From: Luidia sarsii | Taxonomy: Eukaryota > Echinodermata > Asteroidea > Paxillosida > Luidiidae | DNA length: 64,000 nt | Reading direction: 5' to 3' | Assembly: GCA_949987565.1 (NCBI GenBank) | Contig: OX465117.1 | Coordinates: 2,584,214 to 2,648,213 of the forward strand | In this document: piece by piece, positions 23,475 through 34,497 of the stretch | How the letters are laid out: each line of letters begins with the position of its first letter | How positions within the stretch are numbered: the first letter of the stretch is position 1 | Program-made: the position numbers and the translations under genes | The notes under the pieces: generated by a model | Told to the model about the DNA's origin: nothing | What the model saw: only the letters and a program-made list of their open reading frames with translations | Database searches by the model: none

Positions 23475-24938
23475 CAGAGACCTACAATAGAAACAAATTG
23501 TGGAGTCATGAGACTTTCAGCTTGACCACCAACTGCTTTAGCAAATATCACTGCATTAAATTTTAAAATATTCTTCCTTGGCTTGGCTCCATTTTTGATA
23601 TATGCCATGCATTTATGCAGTATATGTGCAATGTACCATACATGCAATGTAAACATGGCTAACTGTCTCTATACAACAGCATCTTTTCTGAGATTTATAC
23701 AGCGGCATAAAAAACACTGAATGCCAAATACATACATGGATATGCGATTCAACCATGACATCAGATTACGGACAAAGAAGACAGAAGTAACAGAATTATC
23801 AATCCATCATCTGTGTGTGGATGACATGAGAACACCACCCACAACCTTCAGTGTCCCGCTGAAAAGCCTGCTGTCAGTACAAGTTCCTATACAAGCATGC
23901 CCAGTGTCAATGACACTAACAGGTTAGAAGGCAATCTGCCCCCCTCCCCTCCCTACATATACATATAGCTGTGTCTATTGACAAAGACACTGAACCTTTG
24001 CCAAGGATCTAGGACAATCATAATGCACACACTTAGTGGAGAATTCTATCCCTGGTAGACAAAGGGGTGAGGTGTAACCCGACACTGTCTGATGCTGAGG
24101 GATCTATTGTGCTACATCATAGTGGGTTCTAGCATGGAAGCGAGTCCCATCCATCACCACACCACAGTACCCCTCCTCCAATCTCCATAGAAGGTCTTGT
24201 TCCTCGTCCATCCCTCAGATTTCTTCCAGACAAACCTGTCACCTGCCACTATTTAATTTGTACAACACTTTAAACCCAAACATTTGATCATGTTTCCGTC
24301 TTCATTCAATTCAATCGCACATAAATACACCAGGCCAAATTTCAATAGTCAGGCCTATCAGTTTGCCTGAAATCACACCCAGAGGATAAGCAAAAAAAAC
24401 ACCACACTAATGACTGCCACCCATAGGCCATAACACAGAATTGAATTTGCCTGGCCTAATCCACAATTAAGAGGCAGTAACATCATACTGGTGATGCAGT
24501 CTTCAATTTCATGTCCTTACTACTCCTACCAATTTGTAGTGTCAGAAGGTGTCTTGTTACTTGGCACTAAACTTGCCACACCCTCAGGCCTCTGGTCGCC
24601 AAGTAGGTCAGGCAATATGGCCATCCTTCCCTCCAACCCTCACCAACCCTGGTTAGGACAGAGTAGCATGGCTTGCTGCAATTACGTACAGGTTACTTCG
24701 TCAGCAGCATGTGTAGTGTTGTGATACTGCTGGTGCCCGCAGCAGAGCTGTGTCCCAAGCTTAGCAGTCGGTCCCATCAAACAGATGTCCATCAATTAAT
24801 GCCATCAGTGCAGCAATCTGCCAGCAGCAATGTGAAATACGAGTCCACTTTGCTAGACAATATGTAAGCATAAGCACACAACCCATGTGGTCAGTCTTCA
24901 AATCAGGGCGGTCAATTCCAAAGATACGACATTAGTAT
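23475..24938. other. Unique, moderately GC-rich stretch
   Basis: No repeat copies. A C-rich pyrimidine run is at about 23940-23955. Plus frames near 24491-24867 are open but do not look like protein. Confidence 0.35.
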
Positions 24939-25467
24939 GGGTACGTTCAGACAGCGTTTTAAATTCGCTAAAACTACCGTTTTAACTTGATCGGTTTTTT
25001 TTTAAAGTGTCTGAACGCTTCAACACCATTTTAAATTGAAAACTGATCCGGTTTACGGTAACTCGTCGCTAAAATACAAATTTAAAACTGCTTAAGAGGG
25101 GGGTTTAGGGTTAAAACCGATCCGGTTTAGCCACTAAAACGCTGTTTGGAAACTCGCTTTTCAACATCCGGTTTTAGGCAGCGATGTTGATCCGCCTGGC
25201 TACACAGCTTGCGTAACAGGTAATAATGCGCATTGTGTGTGTGTAGCGCACACTTTATGCATACTGGTAGGCGGATGCACTGGATGAGCCTGTGGGGCAG
25301 AGTGTGTGACCTTTTAAAACTAAAAATAAAACCGAACCAGTTTAAACTGCTTGCTGTAGTACACTGTATGAATGCACCGAGTTTTAAAAATTGACGACTC
25401 GGCCCTTGTGGTTAGAAGACGTTTTAACTCGATTGGTTATAAACTAACACGCTGTCTGAACGTAGCC
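24939..25467 (+). repeat. Family F TIR element, complete copy
   Basis: 529 bp with ends GGGTACGTTCAGACAGCG and CGCTGTCTGAACGTAGCC. Both halves contain several diverged copies of GTTTTAAA/TTTAAAAC-type blocks. The flank reads TAT on both sides, consistent with a 3 bp TSD. It contains no open frame of note. Confidence 0.9.
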
Positions 25468-25651
25468 TATGACACTGAAGAAAACCATGCATGCTACTAG
25501 TTCAATTAGACACCTTTCAAACTTATGGATGTTTTTAAAGCTATGTTGAATTATAAATTGGAGGATTCATTCCACTTATTACCAACCTCCAACATCATAT
25601 ACCTATATATCCAAAGTATGTTTCTAATTAGTAAGCAATAAAGTAGTAAAT

Positions 25652-25985
25652 GGGAATTTGCAAACTGCTTCCTGGAATGAACAAAATACAAATCTCAGTT
25701 TCAATCCTAGCAGGACATTTCTGAGAGGCAAGACCTTTAAGAAAGGGTGTGCTAGGATCGAAATGTCAGGCCTGTTTCATTCCCAAAAATGCAAATCTCA
25801 AAAATGTACAGGGCCTGATGTTTCGATCCTAGCAGGACCTCTCTTAGTCTTAAGTTAAAGGTAGGACCTTTCTCGAAGAAGGCGTTCTACCTTTGAGAAA
25901 GGTCCTGTTAAGATTAAAACATTGTGCCATCTTCATTACTAAGCATTAAACAATTTCATATACAAAAAAGTTGCAAAATGCTTAC
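25652..25985. repeat. Family A cluster
   Basis: Three overlapping A pieces: AATCCTAGCAGGACATTTC and GTGCTAGGATCGAAATGTC at 25700-25770, a second at 25795-25860 and an inverted third at 25860-25925, followed by a lone left arm near 25955-25990. Confidence 0.7.
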
Positions 25986-26004
25986 TGACTAAAATTATTA
26001 AGCT

Positions 26005-26110
26005 ATTCACTCTCTTCCCCCTTCCTTCATGTACATGTATCTGTTTTGTCCTTGTTACTCTGCCTTTGAGAAAGCCGATCCTAGGATCGAAACGTTAGGC
26101 CCACTAAATT
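26005..26110 (+). repeat. Family A long form, pyrimidine arm plus right arm
   Basis: CTCTCTTCCCCCTTCCTTC, then TGTTTTGTCCTTGTTACTC, lead into CTGCCTTTGAGAAAGCCG and the right arm. This is the reverse complement of the tail at 2785-2870. Confidence 0.75.
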
Positions 26111-26148
26111 ATTACATTAAACAATTTATTAACAGTATTTAAGAACAT

Positions 26149-26400
26149 GAATTTAATACAAAAACTGTTGCAAACTGCTGACTAAAATGACCTGCAATAC
26201 ATAAATCTCAAAAATTAGAGGGCCTGATGTTCATTTCAATCCTGGCAAGACCTTTACTCAAAGCCTTTGAGAAAGGTCCTGCTAGGATCGAAACATCAGG
26301 CCCTCTAGTGTCTGAGAACATGAAGTTAATACAAAAACTGTTGCAAACTGCTCACTGACTAAAATGACCTGCAATACAGTATTGCAGGTCATAGTATTTG
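26149..26400 (+). repeat. Family A hairpin plus a second truncated copy
   Basis: The first hairpin spans about 26154-26312. AGAACATGAA precedes it (about 26141) and follows it (about 26314), consistent with a TSD. A second copy starts right there and collapses into the palindrome ATGACCTGCAATA/TATTGCAGGTCAT (26364-26392, 3 nt loop). Confidence 0.75.
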
Positions 26401-26844
26401 AGAATGTGTAAGTTTTCAAATACTGGAATCAAGCAGCACAAAAGCTATGGAGTGATTTCCAAGTTGGTGGCATGCTTGAACTCTATGGTCAGATTGCATG
26501 GTCGATACCCATAGTGGTTTACCATCTTGAGTACTGTACATAAGTGGACTAAATGTTCTCGGGAAAAATAGTGGTTTGTGGAATGTGAAGAGGCTCACTT
26601 GATGGCCTCTCTATGGTCTACCACAAACCTCTTATCTTATCTTTACACTGAGTATCCTCAAAGCTCATTCGCCAGAAAACTCATCCGCCTTTATGCAATC
26701 AAATAAGCAACTTTGTAACGTTTCATTGCAGACATTGATTATATTTCCTTATATGCATTTTCCTCTGTTACATACATCAATAAAATACTGTACCACCATC
26801 TCAGCCCAAGAGTAAATTAGTGTGTTCATTCCCCTTAACACTAA
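26401..26844. other. Unique non-coding stretch
   Basis: Nothing recognised. Confidence 0.4.
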
Positions 26845-26856
26845 AACTTCATTGAC

Positions 26857-27117
26857 AATATAGGAGAGTTTGCAGTGACACCATGAGGTCTCTTAAAGAA
26901 GAGGTATGGTTCTGAAAAGAACCTGAGTGATAACTCGACGTTCCGGCCAGTATGCTCTGGCCGTAACACACATACATTCTCCTGATGAGCATACTGGATG
27001 GAACATCAAATTATCACTCAGGTTCTTTTCAGAACCACTCCTCTTCTATAAAATACCTTATTATACAAGGTGTCACCACAAACCATTCTATATTGTAAAG
27101 CCTTAAGTCTTACTTAT
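26857..27117. repeat. Family H foldback with 12 bp TSD
   Basis: AACTTCATTGAC flanks the element exactly on both sides (26845-26856 and 27118-27129). Inside, two long inverted arms contain AGTTTGCAGTGACACCATG and its counterpart, plus GGTTCTGAAAAGAACCTGAG and ACTCAGGTTCTTTTCAGAAC. Between them lie two hammerhead-like cores in opposite orientation, both damaged. Confidence 0.85.
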
Positions 27118-27177
27118 AACTTCATTGACCTTTTTCTTAGAATGGTAATGAATAATTCTAATTTATCCATAAGTATC

Positions 27178-27425
27178 ATACAAAAATGTTGCACACTGCT
27201 TCCGGATTTAAATGATCAAAAATCACCAATTCATAGGGCCTGACATTTCTATTGACTTGGCAGAATTCTGCCTATGAGAAAGTACTGAGTGAGTTATCAC
27301 TCAGGTTCTTTTCAGAACCACACCTCTTCTTTAAGAGACCTTATAATTATACATGGTGTCATCGCAAACCCTCCTATAAAGTATTCCACCTTTTAGAAAG
27401 GTCAAGCTAGGATCGAAAGGATCAT
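27178..27425 (+). repeat. Family A copy with a family H arm inside
   Basis: A left arm starts CATACAAAAATGTTGC. At about 27284 the sequence switches to a family H arm (TTATCACTCAGGTTCTTTTC to CGCAAACCCTCCTATA) and returns at about 27390 to an A right arm (AGAAAGGTCAAGCTAGGATC). Confidence 0.7.
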
Positions 27426-27597
27426 TTTAGAAATGTGTCCATGAAATTAACTCCGTAATTCATTACCCAACAGACAGAAAAGAAGTGAATTTCACCTGAA
27501 ACATCCCATGCAGGAAAAAAGGTGATATTTAAAAAGAAAAATATTGTTACCTCAGAAACTCAGTTTCATTTTGATGTACCGATAGAAAAAGGAATTG

Positions 27598-27777
27598 ACA
27601 AAGTGATATACAAAAATGTTGCAAACTGCTTACTGACTAAAACTACAAAAATGCAAATCTAAATTTAGTGGGCCTGGCGTTTCAATCCTAGCAGGACCTT
27701 TCTCAAAGGCAGAGCTTTATGAGAAAGCCTTTGAGAAAGGTCCTGCTAGGATCGAAACGTCAGGCCCACTAAACTTT
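27598..27777 (+). repeat. Family A hairpin with exact 15 bp TSD
   Basis: TAGAAAAAGGAATTG occurs exactly at 27583-27597 and 27778-27792. The element starts ACAAAGTGATATACAAAAAT and ends GGCCCACTAAACTTT. The two arms are nearly complementary throughout the core. Confidence 0.9.
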
Positions 27778-27821
27778 TAGAAAAAGGAATTGTTTTCATA
27801 AGACATACATGCTCTGAACTT

Positions 27822-28003
27822 ATGATTTTTCAAATTTAGAAGGCCTGATATTTTGATCCAGAGCCATTCTCAAAGGTGGAATTCTTTCTCAGAGGTTGAA
27901 TTTTGCTAAGATCCTGCTAGGATCGAAACGTCAGGCCCTCAAACTTGTAGAGATTGTGTTTTTTGGTTCAAGTCAGGAAGCAGTTTGCAACAACATTGTT
28001 GTA
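27822..28003 (-). repeat. Family A hairpin, degenerate
   Basis: Opens AAATTTAGAAGGCCTGATAT. The right arm ATCCTGCTAGGATCGAAACG is intact and the left arm is worn. Confidence 0.7.
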
Positions 28004-28244
28004 AAAAAAACAATTAAGCGTTCATTGAGAAAAATGAAGTTGAGTATGAGTGCAATGAAAAGCTGCCTTGGCTTCAAAACAATTTGGTAATGGAATGTAC
28101 ATAATAAACAATGTGGTAATGACATTATTAAAATTTAACTTTGATTTCAATTTACCGGTGAAACATTTGAGTAGCATATTAAAGTTGTATCCTATGTATT
28201 TTCTTGTCACTATTTATGGCCAAATACTGTACATATCTTTCATA

Positions 28245-28495
28245 TGTGACCCGGCACAGCATAATGAAGAATAACCCCACTTTTGAGATTTTGAGGTTTT
28301 CTAATGATGTGAAAGGGTATATCATTAGCTTTCAAATGATATCAAAATAAAATATCCTCTAATACTTAAAATTTCCAAACAGAAAAAAAAGAAAATTGAT
28401 TTGTAATCGAATTGTGAAGATACTTTAACTTCAGGCGTTGTTTACTCAAAAAGTGTTTTGGTGGGATATTCCTCATGTCGCTGTGCCGGGTTACA
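28245..28495 (+). repeat. Family B MITE, copy 5
   Basis: 251 bp with TGTGACCCGGCACAGC and GCTGTGCCGGGTTACA ends, flanked by TA on both sides. Confidence 0.9.
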
Positions 28496-30395
28496 TATTC
28501 TAGCTGGAAATGCCTGATTTTACCAAGAGCAAGTGTGGATATCCTGCGGAGTGTACAAGCAAAGAGGTGTAAAATAATAAAAGATATCTTTGTTGACACA
28601 GGACTGACTCAGTACTGGCCGATATGCAGCGGCCCACAGAGGTGTTGAAAATTCATTCATACTTGTGCACAGACCAGCACAATGGTTGCTGGTGTAGTGA
28701 CTGGGTACACACCTTCACTCTTCAGCATCCCTGTTCATCACACATAGGCCTGTCCTTTTTTTCTCTGTAAACCTGTACAGTAACTACGAGCTAAGGCAAA
28801 TGCACTTGTGCAACAAATGAAAGAAAGCCGGTCCAATTCAATGCCAGCTCAAATTGATGTATGCGGAAGACTGTTCAATTACAACTTATTTAGCCTCAAA
28901 CATGAACTTCCCTTTTTTATGAGGCCTGTCCATTTAAATTCAGGCATTGTGGACTGAAATATTTGGTACATTTCAGAGCAAGGCTACCCAAGCGAATCTA
29001 TTTGTTCACCCTTTCAAACAAATTATGACTTCCCGTATTTTGTTCACTGTCAAACTCATATGCTTTCAAATCCAATAGCTAAAGGAAGTGTACTGTATAC
29101 ATCACCTGACACAAATGCTCTAGGTCAAAATATATCTTTCATCTTTCACTGTTCCCAAGCGATTTCAAAACTCAAAAATGAAATGTGGATTGTTGCGTCA
29201 ATTCTGATGAAGTGGTATGAGGTGCAAGAATGACACTATTCATAATACAGCGTCCTTTGATCTTTCCTCAAACCGAGGTGGCATTATCAAAGTACATACT
29301 GTATACATATTACACACTCCAAGTTGTGCTCATACTGAATTAGCATAACACTTCTGCAAACAAACCCTCTATTATAATCAAATCATTGTGGTTTTAGTAA
29401 TCAATTTCCTCTCACCCCCTCAAATCACAGAGCAAGCTCCTCAAGGTTTTCGATTTCAAAAGAAATGGCTTCCACATTATAAGATAGAGGAGGCCAGTTT
29501 ACGCTCTGGTGAGCTTAAGACGGATTATTACACCTGAATGTATGCTTGAGGTGTATCAGTAACACATATATAGCAGACACAAGGTAGCCAACTGTATACT
29601 GAGAATAGCTAGACATCAAGTCATCTGTCACTAATTGGCCGCAAGTCAGCTGGATTACAATGATTTGTTGTGGGTACTTGAATGGCCAGCTGGTACTACA
29701 CATCACCAAGCGGCCTTTCTTCTTCCAAGGTTACTCCAAGAGCTTACCATGGGGAAGGATGTATAGTCAGCCTTGCTTATTCAAACACGCAGTAATTGTT
29801 GCAAACGTCACAGAGCATGCACTGCTTACAAAGTGACAGTACTCTCTCTCATTCATCCATAGGTTCTGTGTTACCATTCGACACGACTACCAGTATACCT
29901 TTGATGCTGACTTGCTTGTGATATAACAAGACTCAAGCGCTATGGCTGTTAAGGTAGACATATATCCAAGGGCCATGCTTGTAATGCCTACTTGTCCAGT
30001 GCTTGCATTCTGCAAGCTGGCATATCTCCCCCCCCCCCACTTTCAGATTTCAATTTCAATATGGGTCATGTCTTCATTGTGGTGCGAAGCCCTACTGCAA
30101 AGAGGATTGATTTCAGCGCATCGAGAGGCTGAGAAGTGACATCGTGCCTCTGATCCACTCTGACTTGAAATATTATAAGACTAAGACCCAGTATGGGAAA
30201 GGCTCACAGCCAACTCATCTCTAGGTGAACCCCAGGGAAAGGGAAATCTCACTGTAATGCAAGGCTCCATCATGTAAGAATTTCACTTCACGGCACATTT
30301 TTAATCACGGAAAGTACATGAAACCACATGTAGATCGGCGATGGAATAAAACACGGAGTAACATATATGGACAGTTGGCAAAGCACTCTTGGATC
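28496..30395. other. Repeat-poor stretch of 1.9 kb
   Basis: Free of the repeat families, unusual for this window. A minus frame at 29515-29709 (contains STSWPFKYPQQ) is open and has balanced composition, but no splice sites are compelling. A C run sits at about 30028-30038. Confidence 0.35.
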
Positions 30396-30668
30396 TTACA
30401 AGTATTTAGACATGGTAGCCACCTTACAGGCATAGTTTAATGTCCAAGAATCATCTGTGTGCCTCTGGCATGTTGACAATGTATTACTATAACCTGTATT
30501 GAATGCATAGCCCAGTGAAGAAGAAGCACCAGACTCAAGCACATTGTAGCTTGATGCATGTGGTATATAGCAGCCATATCCTTGCCTTGTGCACTGGTAA
30601 AATGAGAACAGCTCTTTCATCAGAATCTGACCACAGCTTACGAGGATATCACAGTCCTCTCTGTTAAG
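30396..30668 (-). CDS. Possible exon, cysteine-rich, unknown protein
   Basis: A minus frame of about 90 codons, open from 30668 to the TAA at 30398-30396. It contains seven cysteines and reads like an extracellular segment: DCDILVSCGQ, QCTRQGYGCY, then LGYAFNTGY, STCQRHTDDSW and LNYACK. A possible donor AAG/GTGGCT follows LNYACK, which would end the coding part near 30424; ACTTAACAG may be the acceptor. The GY..C..W..C spacing loosely recalls a sushi (CCP) module, but a cysteine is missing, so I do not assign one. It may be a chance frame. Confidence 0.25.
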   Translation of the reverse strand, partial: LNREDCDILVSCGQILMKELFSFYQCTRQGYGCYIPHASSYNVLESGASSSLGYAFNTGYSNTLSTCQRHTDDSWTLNYACKVATMSKYL

Positions 30669-31060
30669 TCACGTTCCCACTGGACTTAAAAAATGTGAAA
30701 TTTAACCCAGACGGTGGTTAAATTTCAAATATGTCAATCTTACCGCCGTTCATACTTGGATTTTTTTAAAGTAAGAACAAATAATTGAGGCTAAAGTAAT
30801 TGAGCTGGCAATAGAATGGCTCATGAGGGCGCTGCAATTGTGACCACATGTTACATAATGGCTTTGATCGACTGTGAAATAATCCCATTTCCGGCTGCCA
30901 TCACAAAGGAATTAGATCATAGTGCTTAGAGATCGCAGAAATCATGCACAGAACATTTTGTTATTGAGGCACCGTACAGACTAACATTTGACCTGTGGTG
31001 GATTTTTACTAACATTTTTTCTGAGTTGTGCATTCACACTGGACCAAGAGGACTGAGAGG
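30666..31060 (+). repeat. Family E element, degenerate
   Basis: Left end GTCACGTTCCCACTGGACTT is followed by TTAACCCAGACGGTGGTTAA and CTTACCGCCGTTC, matching 62033-62200. The right end is only suggested by CATTCACACTGGACC. Confidence 0.65.
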
Positions 31061-31086
31061 GCTATCTATCGTCATGGTGACTCTTA

Positions 31087-31620
31087 GGGTATGTTCAGAC
31101 AGCGTTTTAAATTCACTAAAACTACCGTTTTAACCTGATCTGTTCTAAAAATGTGACTGAATGCTTTAACACCGCTTTTAAATTTAAAACCGATCCCGTT
31201 TAACTCGTCGCTTAAACGCAAATTTAAAACTGCTTGAGAGGAGGGTTTATCACTAAAACAGATCCAGTTTAGCCGCTTAAATGCTGTTTGGACACAGTCA
31301 CCTTTCAACGTCCAGTTTTAGGCAGCGATGTTGTCCCGATTGGCTGCACAGCTTGTATAACAGGTAATAATGCGCAAAGTGTGTGCGCACGATGTGTGTG
31401 TGTGTGTAGTGTGCACTTTATGCATGGGCGGAAGTCCGCACTGGATGTGGCACAGAATGCGTGACCTTTTAAAACCGAACATAAAACCAAACCGGGTTTA
31501 ACAGCTTGCTGTAGGACACTGTATGAACGCACAGAGTTTTAATTTTACGACTTGCCCCCTGTGGTTAGAAGGCATTTTAACTTGATTGGTTTTAAACTAG
31601 CACGCTGTCTGAACATAGCC
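31087..31620 (+). repeat. Family F TIR element, complete copy
   Basis: 534 bp with ends GGGTATGTTCAGACAGCG and CGCTGTCTGAACATAGCC. TTA flanks both sides. 3 bp TTA/TAA duplications with G-starting ends are typical of the PIF/Harbinger superfamily, a possible but unproven assignment. Confidence 0.9.
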
Positions 31621-32759
31621 TTACTGGGGAAAAAAAAGAAAAAAAGTCCATTGTGAATGTGTATCAACATGCTTCGCTTTAAAAAAAAAAAAAAAATCTG
31701 TAGTCTCCAACAGGTAGATCATATCTGAAGTTTTCATTCACGACTTCACGTCTCGTCATGCCTACTCAGAAAACAAACCCTAAGCTACTCGGTTTGTAAA
31801 ATATTCCCTCTTTCTTTTTGCTTTCTCAAGTCTGCATGCCGTAGGGTAACAAGAGTTCTATGTCTTCTCCTGTATTATCCTTTATCCAGCCATCAGTGGA
31901 AATTGTCACTGTACAGACTACAGTCAGTGAGGCCAGAATGTCTGAGTACATGGAGACACGACCGCAGTAAGAACGATTCCTTGCAAGGACTGAGTAGGGC
32001 CAATCAGGTCAACTGTATCTTTTCAAGAGTAAAAACCGACGTATTGAGGCACTGTTACTTGCAGGTCTATGTCAGGGCTTGACACTTCTACTGACCCAAC
32101 GCTTCCAAGTCGCTTTAACCCTCAAAATTGAAGACAACTGGAGCTTCGATTTCCCGCTACTGACTGACGCCTGCTTGATGTTATGATGGCTAGCACTACT
32201 ACCCATCCACTGCTGCAATGCCCTGTAACTAAAGTATATACCACTGCCGTGTGAAGTACAAAATGCAACGTAAAAAGGTATTGCTCTTAAAGTGAATACA
32301 CACACGCCATGAAAAAAAAGCATCAAAATGGGTCTTTGTGCATTATTGGTCGATTGCCATCAAAAATATAAATTATGTGTTATCTTTTTCCGCCGGGGGA
32401 ATTTTAGGTTAAACCTGTTTGGGAGCACCTAGTTTTTCTGTTGAGTCTACAAATTAAGCTGCAAATTATGTGACGAAGCTGGCAGAAGACAGCCCGTTTC
32501 TCAGAGCACAGACGGATCAATACACGTAGCAGCAAAGGTAGACTTAGGTGTAGTAGCTGCATGGACTACATGTGGATTCACCTCCAACCTATCTGCTTAC
32601 ACATTTACATTTGTCAGATCGGATCGTGGTATCTTCCTTGGTGCTAGCTTCACTAAGACCCATGTTCTTTTACCTGGCCATTGTATGCAACTTAACTCAT
32701 TAGAACTGCATAAAACGCTACAAGAAAACTGTTTCTCATTATTACTACTGCAATTATTA
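31621..32759. other. Unique stretch with A-rich tracts
   Basis: A-rich runs at about 31629-31646 and 31680-31696. The sequence TTTAACCCTCAAA at 32116-32128 equals the end of the piggyBac-like element at 48407, but no partner end was seen. No gene called. Confidence 0.35.
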
Positions 32760-32860
32760 AAGAGTACCGGTAGGTTTGCACTGACACCATGTATGAGAAT
32801 TTCTTTGTGAGTGGGTTTCTGAAAAGAACCTCCTGTTCACATTCGTGAAGCGCTCGCATT
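32760..32860 (-). repeat. Family H fragment
   Basis: GGTTTGCACTGACACCATG followed by GGTTTCTGAAAAGAACC, then divergence. Confidence 0.6.
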
Positions 32861-33109
32861 TTGGAATCTTTGCTGAACACGTTGCACATGCATAAAAGGT
32901 GAAGCCTCTAATCAGTATCCTTGTGAACATCGCATTTACACGACCAATCTCGGTGATTATTAAGCAGATGTAGCATCGATACAAGATTTGGGAGGTCTTG
33001 ATCCCTGTCATTAATCTCACAGGACCCGTGTGATCTGATGACAGATACACTTTTACACAACAAGGTATTCGTAGGTATTCAGATTTTTTCGCACGGGACC
33101 CTCATTTTC

Positions 33110-33785
33110 AGCTCTCGTGTAAAATGGCCAAACGAGTATGGCTCTGAGAAGAGCTGGAATCTCAATGTTTCGGACAGTGTGTACTCTGCCCATTGTCAAG
33201 CACTCTCCACACAGCATATGTGACCTGGCACAGCGACATGAGAAATATCCCACCAAAACCCTTTTCCAGTAAACAACGCCTGAAGTCAAAGAATCTTCTC
33301 AATTCGATTAAAAATAAATGTTTGGTTTTTTGTATTTTCGGAAAGTTAATGTATTGGAGTATGTTATTTCCAAAGGATTTTTCCGAAATCCGTCTCTAAA
33401 TGTTGAAAAAACAAGGATTTCGGGGAATTGTTTGTGTACTGTTTTCATGAAAATGTAAAGTTCCTGCCTTTTTGAATGGCCGCTTTCGAGAGTTAGACTG
33501 GTGCTGCTATATTGTGTCTGGTGCCAAATGAACGAGCGAAGTCCCTTGTACTATTTTCAACAAAGTTCATACGGAAATAAATTTGATATCATTAGAAAGC
33601 TAATGGTATACTCTTTCACATCGTTAGAAAATCTCAAAATCTCAAAAGTGGGGGTCATTTCTCATTATGCTGTGCCGGGTCACATATAAACACTGATGAC
33701 AGTTGAAATCCAGCAGTCTCCTAACGACAGTCAGATGTACACACTGCCCAAACTGTTGAGTTAACGGCTCTTCTGAGATCCATAT
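33110..33785. repeat. Family H foldback split by a family B insertion
   Basis: The left arm includes AGAGCTGGAATCTCAATG and TTTCGGACAGTGTGTACTC. The right arm includes CAGATGTACACACTGCCC and GAGTTAACGGCTCTTCTGAG, inverted with respect to the left. Hammerhead-like cores lie in both arms but have lost key positions. Confidence 0.7.
33219..33684 (-). repeat. Family B MITE, long form, nested in family H
   Basis: 466 bp with ends TGTGACCTGGCACAGC and GCTGTGCCGGGTCACA, TA on both sides, and the same extra central block as 10224-10665 in reverse. Confidence 0.9.
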
Positions 33786-34017
33786 TCAATCTCGAAAGAG
33801 ATTACTTACCTGGGGTCATCATTAACTTTTCATATTCCACTTCTTTTGGTATTGGATAAGATTGCTTGAAAATGGGACAATGATGAATCAAATGAGCTCA
33901 TACAATTTGCTGCGATATCAATATGAAATAATGTCTTTCATATTTTCTTGATGGAAGTGTCATCAGATTTTCAATGTGCCGTAGTTATCATATGAAACCT
34001 TAATATGAATTTATGAC

Positions 34018-34130
34018 AGGCAGAGTACATACTACCTGAATTGTTTAGTTACTGGCTCTTTTCAGAGCCATACCCCTTCACTTATGGTCAGAGATACATA
34101 CATGGTGTCACCACAAACCTCCTTCTTGGC
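34018..34130 (+). repeat. Family H arm
   Basis: CAGGCAGAGTACATACTACC, TTACTGGCTCTTTTCAGAGC and TGGTGTCACCACAAACCTCC in the order expected of an H right arm. Confidence 0.7.
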
Positions 34131-34195
34131 ATTTCCACCATGCAAACCCTAAAAAAATGAATATATTCCCATGGATTTTTAATAGTATTAGCATA

Positions 34196-34497
34196 GTTCT
34201 CAAAATTTAGTGGGCCTGATGTTTTGATCCTAGCAGGACCTTTCTCAAAAGAAATTATAAAATTTAGTGGGCCTGACGTTTCGATCCTAGCAGGACCTTT
34301 CTCATAGGCAGAGGGACAAGGTCCTTGTCACTCTGCCTATGAGAAAGGTCCTGCTAGGAGGTCCTTGTCACTCTGCCTATTAGAAAGGTCCTGCTAGGAT
34401 CGAAACGTCAGGCCCACTAAATTTTGAGATTTGCATTTTGGTAATTTTTAGTCAGTAAGCAGTTTGCAACATTTTTGTATATCATCAAAAGAAATTA
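34196..34497 (-). repeat. Family A hairpin inserted in another A copy, 13 bp TSD
   Basis: TCAAAAGAAATTA is repeated exactly at 34245-34257 and 34485-34497 around the 227 bp element 34258-34484. The target was the arm of an older A copy (34196-34250). The loop contains an additional partial duplication of GGTCCTTGTCACTCTGCC. Confidence 0.9.
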
